DNA of 64,000 bases from NCBI GenBank assembly GCA_037954325.1, contig JBBMNZ010000002.1:11904679-11968678 (forward strand). Direction: 5' to 3'. Source of the stretch: Fistularia commersonii. Its lineage: Eukaryota; Chordata; Actinopteri; Syngnathiformes; Fistulariidae. Positions 35,276 to 47,200 of the stretch are shown piece after piece (position 1 is the first letter of the stretch; every line of letters starts with the position of its first letter). The notes below the pieces were generated by a model, which worked only from the letters and a program-made list of their open reading frames with translations, was not told where the DNA came from and searched no databases. The position numbers and the translations under genes are program-made.

Positions 35276-38200
35276 TGTGTGTGTGGGGGGGGGGGGTCCC
35301 AGGACAAACATTCCAAGGTTTAGTTGTGGTATTCCTGGTAGAAAATGAAGCTGAGAAAAATAAAAGAAGTTTTGTCCAAATGGGGCCTCTGGACATCAGT
35401 GTAATTGCCGTTTCCCTTTCATGTGAGCAGTCGTATGGTGTTAATTATTGTTGGTGTGCAATTTGTCCTTTTTATGGTTGTTAAAGGATCTAAGCAACCT
35501 ACCTGCACTTCCCCAACCTCCAGCTGTCTTTCTATGGCAGCAAACTGCGCTTGCCAATGCCTAACCAGTTTGCAAACATGACAACTGCCCATTGTTTCCT
35601 ATTTTAGCCTGAGTATACCAACATTTCTTGAAAACAGCACTGTGGGAATCAGTTCTGCAAGTACTGTGAGCTGGGGAACTTTTAATAAACCACATTGTCC
35701 AGAAAATGTGTTCACATGCATGTTTACCTTCCAGAGAAGCACAGCTAGCAGCAAAAAGATGAGAATTCCCACCAGCAGACTGATTGCGATGATCCAGCCA
35801 ACAATGTAACCCCTCGGCTCCTGACTGTGGAGAGCCTCGAAGACGAGCTGAAACACACCAACGCCCGAGTCAAACTCAAATACATCACACATGAGAGCAT
35901 TAAGTCATGTGCTTAGCTGATGATGAAACACGGTGCAATATTAACTGTTCTAGTTGCTGTCGAAAAAATTAAAAATAATGCAGAAATAGATGCAAGCAGC
36001 ATCACCTGTGTACAAGACAAATAAATCAATCAACAAGTTTTGCGATGAGCCTGTGCGCACATTCAAAAACACCAGTGCAAAGTGTGAACAATTGCTTGCT
36101 CTTTATCTTGTTTTTAGTAATCAATAAATTCACCATGTTAAGTTATCCTTGATACTAACTCTTAAAGGGTAACCTTTTATATTGTTATCACTGACATAAA
36201 TTAAAGCACTGAGTAAACTTGACCAACAACTCCTTTGGGAAATTAGTATTTATCTTTTTAGGTCACAGCAATTCCAAATAATACATCATTCACTCCCTTT
36301 TCAAATTTATAAGTCAATGCCTGGAAAAAGGGGCTGTGCAGTCTCCTGTGAATTTGAACCTGCATGTTATCTTGTTCATGGGAGGATCAGAAACTGAAGA
36401 ATAGTCCAGTTCAACAGTAGATACAAGCTACTTAGCCTGTTTCCCATGACACAAGTGAACACTGACCTGCCTGATCATCTGTCTCTGACAAAATAAATCC
36501 ACTTGATTCGATGTTGAAGTATTTCAGTACAAAGGCGGGAAGAAGTATCTTGCGTCAAATGCATGCATTACCAAGTTATCATTGAAATTGGGTCATACTA
36601 CTAGTGCTTTGATTTTAATCTGATTTCACAACAATTGGGGTTACTTTTGTTTATGTGGCAATAAAATAGTCATTCTGGCACTGCACTTTGAGCAAGCTCT
36701 CTTGAAGCAACTTGATTCTTCTGTCAGTGAGCCATTTCTGATGCAATTACTTTGATTGCTTGAACTGATATACGATTATGAATTAACAATGGCTTCTTTA
36801 GGTGTAATATAACATGAATCTGCTTCACTACTGGAGATGATCACCAAATTAATTAGGTCAAATTACCAAGAATAAAGTATGAGGGGCCATAAGTAGCATA
36901 TACTATATTGTGTATAACTTGTAGCACTTTTCTTTGGTAACTTCAGTTTCTCCCAAAACAAAAAATTGTCATCAGGCGAGATTTTCTCTTCATCTCAAAA
37001 GAAGAGTGGCATCTTGAGATGACAATACTAGTTTTATCTTTAGAAACAAAGTGTTTATGTTCCTTGTCATCTTGGATGGAAAATGCTTGAATAAAATTGG
37101 ACTCTGACACTTCTTTACATTTTAAACTTCAGCCAAAACAATAGGTTTCATTTTTGACCAAACATGGTCTCTTTTCAAAAAATGCTTCAACAGCCAGCAA
37201 CATTTTAGAAAGAAAAAATCTTCATATAGATGTAGCAAAAATGCAAATCACATGCCCAACCTCATACACTGGGTGTTCATTTATTGTCTGCTCATGTCAG
37301 ATGAAGGATGGGGACTGAAATAAGTTAAGTGTGAAGAAAATGTTATTTTTCAACAGCTCCCAAGCCCTGTATCACAGTATTTTTGTTGGCATCAAGCAGC
37401 AACAATGAAGATGCTTCACTATGGGCTCTGTTGTAATTTGGATGAGTGAGATGAAAATGGCTTTATACACTTGTCAATTGATGACTGATATAAACTTGTC
37501 CGGATTGTCAAAATATGTAAGATATTTCTGGTGTTTACCCTCACCAAACAGTCCAGTTCTGTTCCTTCCACCAAGGGGTGGATTCACGCTCAAAAGGATT
37601 ATTTCGGACATGTTGCCATTTTTCTGAAACAACAACTTTAGTGATAATAATATCCTATGAGCAAGCTTGTTCTTATTTTATTTTTTTCAGCATAAGTCAA
37701 TATCATTGGCCTAATGTATCTGAACAGGGCTTGAACAGTAGCTGCATTTAAAGTTGCATTCTAATTTAACAGTGAAATTAACAGTAATTTGTAATCCATG
37801 ATGCAGCTTGGTCAAGGCTAAATAAAGACTGACTATCCAATCAAATTGTTCATAGTTGTAATTGGTTTCAGAGTTCTCAGGAGAGTTCTCAAGCATGACT
37901 CAGCCGACAAGGCCTGAAAAAGCCTCATGGCCACAAATAAAGGCAAACTGCAATTAAAGATGTGTGTCTAAAGGACCCCAGTCTATTTAAGAGGTAGCTT
38001 TCAATTAGACGCTGGGTTACAATTCAATTGTAAGCTTAGCAAAAACTCCATGTCTAAACATTTATAAGGGTCCTCAATTGATGTGTGCAATCAGTTTTGT
38101 TATGCATGTGACACTGATGATATCAAGGCACCCCATGTAGTGCTGGAATGATGACAAGCAAAGTGTGCTGGAAACTGAAATCATAGCTGTAAAATCAACA

Positions 38201-41200
38201 AGAAAGAAGTAAAGCAGCGTTTTTGCTTTACGGTGGAAAATATTCCTTTTGTTAGCCTAAATCATACGGCAAAAGTTCACTTGGATCGCGTAAGCACTGT
38301 TAATACATTTAAAAGCTATGTTATAGATGTTATTGCTTAGCTATATTTCTATCCAAACAGCATGTCACTTAATCATCCGCAGCCTAGTATTTCAAAAAAA
38401 GAACAATAACTTTAGACTGAAGAGTATAAGATGGGTAATTCACTGAGATGCTGCACTGCATTTGAAGACGTGATGACAATGGAAAAGGCAAAATAAGTAT
38501 ATAAATTGATTTAATCTCACAGCTGAATACTTTCCCACATAAAGACTGTCTTCCCGCCAATCTCTGGAATCCAAGTACTGTGGTGAAAGAAGCAGCGCTT
38601 ACATGTACCACAGATGAAAGTTCTTCTGGTCATTGGCCTCTGACACTGATTTTCCAAATTTAACTTGGTATCAGTTAATTCGTAGAAGTGATGTTCATTC
38701 ACCCCAAATCTCTGTTGCTACAATTTCAACATCTTTGCTACTCAGAAATAAATCAATAAATAACAAAAGCTAGTGGCTCATGGTTCATGGTTCATGAAAT
38801 AGAATGGAATGGTGTTTACAAAAATCTGGGGGTTGGGAATAGCTGCTGGAATGCACACATTCACTAAGAGCTGGAAGAGTTGCATGGTATGTACATATAC
38901 AGTACATACTCGTGGCGGCTATGAATTTTCGGAGCTGGTCTGGGGCTCAGGGGCAGAAAGACTTTGGCTTCCATGTGCAGTACTGTATTCATGGGGAGAG
39001 CTCACTGTGGGGACATCCCATGCTTAATGCAATCATCACGTCTGATCTGGCAGGCCATTCAATCAGTCAGCAACAACCATGGAATATTGTCTGTCCTTGA
39101 GCGCAGCTGAAGCCCTAAAAACAGCTAATCGGAGTGGAAGCGCACACCCAACTGTTCTATGAACTCACCTCTCTTAAAAAAGTCACAGTGATGCACATCG
39201 GTTGCATCAGAAATGTGCATCTAACCACGACACACTACTGTATCCAAAGTATGACAACGGTCTGATGAAGCAGCCCTTCCATCTTAAAAGTGAATATTCT
39301 ATACCCATATTCTTCCCTGTGAAGACTTATTTTTTCCAGAATACTGTATATATGCCATGATGTGACCCTGCAATGGTGAACACTAGTTTAGGGGGTTGTA
39401 ACTATAGTTCACAAGAGATATGGAATATAAATAATTGAAATCAATGCAGCAACATGGTGCTTGTACTCACAGCGATATCCTCTGGCAGGCCTTTCGCCAT
39501 TTCAACGGCTCTTTCATTTACTTGAACGCTGCCTCGTATCACAAATTGGATGACAGAGGAACTATCCTGCAGGTCAGGGACACACATTTTAGTTGAGGTC
39601 ATGACAGGCTGTGAGAGTCCGGTGATTTTAAAAGTTATGACCTGTCTTTTACCCTTTTGAGAATTTCTGTGTTGAGTAGAAGTTTTACATCTATGCTCAA
39701 AGCTTCATCTTTCAGCTGTGGACCCAGAGTGCAGGAAATTGTCAAGCAAGCTCTTCCTGGCCGATCGCAGTCCTATTACAAAAAAATGAAAGAGAAGCAG
39801 AGAAAGAGCATGGAGGAGAGGAAAGAGCAAACGACAGAATGGTATGTGATTAGCACATGTTGCACTGTCTGCAATAAACATGTCTTGGTCCTGACTTGAC
39901 TTGGCAAGGGGTGATGTGGGTGACCCTGAAATGTCAAAGTGCAATTGTGGCTATATATTTACCAAGACTTTGCGACCTGATTTGGTGAAGAAGGCAAATA
40001 TGGAGTGAAAGATGCTCTCTCTGTCTTGTGGGATTGTGCAAGGTGTAGGGTTCCTATGAGGGGTGCAGTTTCCTCTTCCATCAGCTACCTGAAATAGGAC
40101 AGCGGTAGAAAAACAAATGTGTGGGTTATGAGCGTAGAAGAGATTTATTAAAAGAGGATATGCTTCTTGCATAAATGTGGAAGAAAATAGTTTTGTCGTT
40201 TTTATGGCACAGGAAATAGTTGAAGTAGGCCAAAGATGTAGACACAAACACGTTTGCCACCTTTCAAAGCCTGACCTCACTATTGTTGTAATTCTTCAGA
40301 GTTGGGAACAGGTTCCCCCAAACAAGGAGCTGGTGTCTACTACTCATATGACTACTCATTCGGTGTGATTTACGGGTGTCTGGTTTACTCCTCACCCCCA
40401 AGGGAACACTTCTCTTTACCCCTTTTTTTTTAGTTCAACCTTAAATCCTGGTAGTAGATTCACTCTGCCACCCAGCATGTCTGGCCTCACAGAGTTATTA
40501 CTACAGCACTTTGTCCTTTCCTGCTTTTCTACTGCCACCATAACATTATCCTGGTGAACTGAATGTTGCACTCTTAACAAGAAATATTGCAGAAATTTTT
40601 GGGGAAGGTAAAAGTTATACAGTAGATGCCAGGAAATCATATATCAGAACAAATATCGGTCCATATAAAGTGTAAGAATATCCAACTATAAAGTATGAGC
40701 AAATGTCCCATGTGCCACAGGCTAGACGCAGCATTTATGATGTGTGGTTCCAGGCTTGGGGGGGAACAGCAAGCTCTGCAGGTGTTCCTTTCCCATTTCG
40801 TGCAAGCTGTCTGATCCGCAGAAAGTGATTCCAGATGGGTTCTAGGAGGGTGGGATATAGTCAACCCTGCCTCCCATTCACATTAAATACAATTAACAGC
40901 TTGACCTCCCCCGTGATCCACCTAAATGAAAGGAGCAATGCAAGGGTTAAGAAAATATTTAAACCCAGCGGGAATATTGAGTTTCTTTATCTAAATGCAA
41001 AATGTTGTGAAACAAAATGCTTGTCTAGCTTCAGTAGCAATGTCAACACTTTGACTTGGAGTCTCACTGGCCCATTGTTGCCTCACACTGAGGGCAGCCT
41101 CAGACGGACAGGCATGAGCTGGAGAATTGAACAAGGATGTGGCTGCCTGCAGATGAATATACATGTATTTAATGACCTGGGCTAGATAAATAATTGTCAT

Positions 41201-44200
41201 GTACCTCTGCTGGCATTCACCTGTGTTTCAATAATGTGGAACATGTCAGCGCCACTGCCAGCCAGCCGGTTGGGAATCCTGATGTCCACGGTAGAGCCCG
41301 GCAGCCTGCTGGGTCCGTTATTTATTGCCTGAAACCAAATCACACAGAGACGGTGGAAATATGGATTCAAAAAAAACAAAAAATAGGAGTATAACATACA
41401 CAGAACTATGCATAAATACTTAACATTCTGAACATATGCAGCACTTGCAGTACCTGGAAAGTAAGATTGAGTGCTTGAAAGTTGCATTCCATGTCTTCCA
41501 GCTGGACAAAGTGAGAGACATCGATCGAGTTTCCGTACACAAAGGAGTTGGGTGTCACCACACTATAGACGTCAGTGAGAAGAAAACAAATTAAATAAAA
41601 AAATAAATAAAGTGACTCTGACTCAAGTTATAAGTTAACATGTTTTTCTTTAGCATTTGAAAATCAAGTCAGTTGTGAACAGCTTTGCTATGAACCTTCT
41701 TCATATAACACACTGCAGAGACAGCTGCCTTATCAGACGTCAAAGTTCTGGCAGATTTGAGCTGTTTTGTATCCGTCTCCTTTCTCTCTGAAACAGTCTT
41801 ATGGCAGAGCACACAGAGATAAAGCTTTTCAACTTGACATGCTCCATACTGACTATATTACTCCCTTTTCTCAGAAAAGCCGATGGATGGCTTATTTGAA
41901 ACATGTTTGTATAGAAATAACTATAATGTCATGGAAAGAATGAAAACAAAAGGGTATTTTTTTAGTTTCTTTTTATTCTTATTTGCATATTTGGGCTTCC
42001 CTTTCATTTTAACTTGAACCAATGTTCCAAAGGACGAATTTACTATATAGTGAGAGGTGAAGTAAACCTTCACCATGATTGGAAAACTATTTTTCAGAGA
42101 AAAATTAATTAAACCTTAAAGAAAGAGTCAGAAGATGCTTTCTCTTTTTAACACCATGACTCTGTCATTGACTGTCATTGACTCTGTCTTTGTTTAAGTT
42201 TGGAGTGTTTTGATGAGAGCAGCAGCAGTCTCTGCATACACAGAGGTGATCCCATTGTTTCCATTATTGAGGTGAACATTGGAAAGAATTCAAGCTCTTT
42301 AATCAAAGAAAGACAAGAGGAAATGCCTTTATGTAATTACATGGGTTGTAATCAAATTCACATTAACAAAAATATCATTGGTAATTGGGGCAATGCTAGA
42401 CTAGGTTTTATCCAATTAAATATCATTTGAAACTTAAAGATCTTTTCAATTTACTTGAGTATACCTTGCTGATCATACAACATTCCTTGGTAACAGAACA
42501 TTTGTTCACTACTTCAGTAAATCTAGCCTGTGAAGGTGCATCGCATATTTCAAGTCTGGACTACCATATTTGGAGGGACACTGTCCATGCACAGCTATGA
42601 GCCAAAGGCTATTTGGCATTAAAAATATTTTCCATTATTCCATTTTCTCCCAGAATGATAGTGTGACCTACTATGGCAGTTTTCAATGCTGCACTAACTC
42701 ACTATGCCAGCCATTTCCAAAATCAGACAGAAAACCCCCCAAATAACAACATCCAAAATTGTTTGCATGGTTTTAGTGTCCCTTCCAGATTCTCAGGCCA
42801 CTTATGAACAGTGGGAGACTTTCGTAGTCCATTCAAAGTCCACAGATCCCCTCAGTGATTATATAGAAAGGTGTACATCAGCAAGACTGAAAGTCAATAA
42901 CTCATGTTTGTCGGACAAACAGTAAACTGCTCTGTCTAAAACAAAAGCTAATACCTTCACATTAACACAACTATCTACATATTGACAAAAGAAAGTTAAT
43001 TTGTTTAAGTAGAAATTGTATGACCAGTTTAAATTGTAGCTGTAATGAAGAATTTAAGTTATTTTTGAGCAAAATATGTGACCTTCTTCCATCCTCTGTG
43101 TGATGTTACTATATCTAAGCTCTTGAGATTCGATAAAACAATATCCTAGCTTGCTAAAACGGATCTGTGCCTCAGAATCCGAGTGGCTCAAAATCTTTCG
43201 ACTCCCCTTATATCATCGCTTAACCACTCCCCCCATTAATGTAATGAATACAGACAAACTTCTTGAAATACAGAAAAGAGAGAAAAGTCAGAAGATCCAA
43301 TTACATCAATTTTCACTGTTAACCCAGTATCATATTAGATGTAGATGACCAGCTGTGCAGGTATTACAGTCAAAGTTCAAATCACCACATCACCACTACC
43401 AAAATGCGAATAATATTGATGCTTCTTACCCAGAAATAGTTGTGTCAGTCTCATGAATTAAACCAATGGACAAATCCAAACTGTTGTCAGAGAATTGGTG
43501 CTCGGGATTGGCACTGAAACAAAAGAAGTTACTTTGTCATATCAAGTCAAGGTAAAATTAAAAATCCAGGAAAACAAGTATATTCTTTGAGAGAACCTCA
43601 GAATTAATCATCATGAATTAATATGTGTTTATTTTGTTTAAATCATTACCTTTTTGCATGGACCAAGAAATGTAGTGTGTCATTTTCCCCGGATATCTGA
43701 CTTGTGTCAAAAATCACTGCAAAATGATACTGGAGAGATAGTATTGAAAAAAACATTTTAAAATATAGAAATAGAACAAATTGAATTGTGACATCTCTCA
43801 TGCATAACATATTCACTGAGTATTTAGCACAAGGCATTTTTGTTTTTTTCAAGGGACTATAGTAATGCTCTTGGTGACTTCAAAGATCTTAGCAATATCA
43901 TGTTTGTGCTACCTTGGTTTGAGCTCTCATGAAGGGAAATCCCACACTGCATTTGAGGAAGTCCAAGTCAACAAGTTCACAGGAAATACCCTTCTCTTCC
44001 TGCAAAAAAAGAGATAGACATAAAGTTTATAAAGTGTTCTGCGGACAGACTGGAGACAGAGGTGGTTGCACTCACAGTGACAGAGGACACGGCGGACAAG
44101 ATGCAGACTGGGACATAGAACAACAAGTGCTGATAAGTACAAGGTTTGCATGTTTAAATCATATGCAAAAATACTTTTGTTTATTGGCAGGCACAGCAGA

Positions 44201-47200
44201 AGCAGTGGCCTTTTTTACTTTGACTTGCAAGAAATTATTTTGTTTTTAAACTCATACACCTGCCAAGATTTACAGTGGGAGGAGTGTTTTGCAAGAAACA
44301 TAAGTCTAACTTCACACATCTTATTGAAGTACTAAATTGAGTTAAGTTAAGAATGTACGATGTGGTGATGGCACACACATGGCGTGTGGGTAATTGGACA
44401 ACCTCCAGACTGTGTGTTTGGAAGCTTGTCTAAACAATATGGAGCTTCACTGGCTGCGCTGTGTAAACATTTGGGCCCTGACCCTATGAGGAGTACGAAT
44501 TCTTTAAGTAGAAGTTCACTGAGAGGCTGCTGCATGAAGCATGAAACAGGACAGAGACACACCACTTCAGTGTGATTATAGACAAAAACACATGCATGCC
44601 CATGGAACATTCAGTTGGTGTGTAAGGTAAGTCCTACAAAATGTCAGCATACGCTGGCTGCTAGCCAGTTTGAGCAAATGTTTATTGAATGTTTCATATG
44701 AGATAAAGTAAAATCCCTCTGATATATGTGGAAGGTGGTCATCCATCCTGAGTATCATCTCATTCTCCTTATTCAGCGGATTGCTCATCTACAGTCTGGG
44801 CCTCATCAAATCATCTTAAAATGTATCTCCCATGTATCTATTTAGCTTTGGCATGGAGCACCTGGTGAGCCCTGCGGGGGGAGAGGGGACCCAAGCACAA
44901 GTGGCAATGATGGAATTTCCTCTATTTCCTGTATTTTTTAGGCGCTGCTATGCAAACACCCCTTGTCTCCTGGGACCGGGCAAGGGTGGAGAAGTAAGCC
45001 TGTTTACCCATCACCCACCTGGCAGCCATTGAGAGAGAACAGACCACTCTGACATATGGCGTGCGTTGCCTCCAGAGGGAGAACAGTGTTTGTGCAGCAC
45101 TTCTTCACTTTCTGTCTTACTTTTCTGGTCTTTCTCTATCACACAAAACATATGCTGCAATTCTCACTAATGGGAGGTCTATTAATTATCATAGAGACTG
45201 GACCCTTCTCAGGCAAGGGTACATCAGGAGGGATGACAACACACGGAAGGATAATTTTTTAACATTTTTGTTCATTTGGCTCAACTTATTTCTGTGGTTT
45301 CCAAACCACCGTTGTAAAGATTTACACATACTGTGAAAAAATCACCAGTGGTATTCATATCCTTAGTTATTTTTATTTCACAAGCATTAAAATAAGTGGC
45401 TGATGAAGATTTCAAATTAGGACTTAAGTAGGACTGGTCTAAATAGAATTGTGCTTCTGTCTTTTGAAACACTATTTGTCCAAAGTTTTTTTTTCTTTTT
45501 TCTTTAATGAATTGAACTGTAGATGTTAAAAAAGAGGTTTTCAATATTTTATTAACACTATCTCATGAGATCCCTCATTTAAGGGTCTACCTGAAATTGA
45601 ATCCTGAGATCCATTTTATCCACATTTGGAGGATTTTCCACCACAATATACTTCAGCCACAGTATGCATTTGAACTCCAATGCAACAAAATTGCTATAAA
45701 TTTGAAAAGATCAAAATGGTTGCTAAAATATTTAAATGATAAAGAAAAACCCATTAAAGAACTTTGAAACTCAAAGCATGGCTCTTTCGCTTTCACCTAA
45801 ACATCTTTCTGACAGCTTTTGTTGTAAGAACAACAGAGATAAGACATCTCATGCTAATATATGAGGGGAGGACAGGCTCTTGCTTCGTTCACTGTAGAGA
45901 AAGCCTCTGAGGAAGACTATGAGCAGATTGCAACTTTGTAAAAAAAGAGGTCACATCATTACCTTTGACTTCACCAGTAGTAGCTACAAATGTATCAGAG
46001 AGCACACATCCGTAATTGTCTTTGTCATCTCTTAAATGATTAAATTATTGGCTTCCTGTACACTTCATAGAGCAGGCATCCCTGACTTATCAAGTTCCTG
46101 AGCTGAATGAGGCCTGATGGCTAGTAACATGATATGTAAAGTCCGGCCATTTCATTAAATTAGGAATGACAGAGACTGTTATTTCAATATTTGCCCCTGA
46201 TATGACTCATTAATGGGCTCCTCTGTCACAAGGAAAAATATACAATTGACGTCCATTATAATAAGATCTTGAAGGATTTTGTCCAAAGCAGCAACCAAAT
46301 TTACACAGGCAATTGACCAAAGCATTATCTCTTTCCTGACCTGCTGGCTTCCTCTTCAAGCAGCACTGTGAAATTAATTTATATACAGCATGGTCTGTCT
46401 TGGGGAAATTGTCTCAGGTTTAATGTGGGATGCTAATGGGTAGATGTTTTATACTGTTAGTGAAAGCTCACTTAATATTTTCTCCATTTCAACATCTGAG
46501 TGGATGATAAATATTACCGCTTCTCTGGATTGTGGTTCTTATGGACTTTTGTAGTACTCGGATAGTGTGATTTGAAAGACAGAATTTAAACAACATGACG
46601 ATACAATGTACATATTCTCACTTGCACAGCTTATGTGTGTCTTGAGTAAGTCAATAAGGAAGATGACTAGTCAAAGAGAAACTACAACAGGACAGCTCCT
46701 TCTGCTGTTGAGTGCTCTGTGCAGCGCAAAATGAATTCTTTTGCAGGTTTATTTCTTGTTCAATTTGCAGTCTTCAGCATTGTTTAATAACAGTCATTTA
46801 AAAATAAGCTTTTACTGAGAATATTGGAAACATAAAAGTGAGGAGGATGATTCAGATGGGTGCATGAATTTATAAAAGAATATTATGATTTACATAATCA
46901 GACTCAGTGCACTACAGAAAAATAAATAAATAATAGTAATAAATAAAGCTGATACTTGAAAATGCACGACTGACCCTCTGCCAGAAGTTTATGTAGAAAA
47001 CTTCTCTGGAGAAGTTGAAGGAGATGTTCGTGTCGTAGGCATCATCTCCAGCATTAGAGATGGTTAGATTCAACGAGATGTTCTTCACTCCTCCAAGGGC
47101 CAAATGGGGCTTGCTATGAAGCCTGACAGAAAGACAAATGATGCATCTCAGCATATAAACGCATGTTTCAGGGATGTAAATATTTGATTTGTATTTATTT

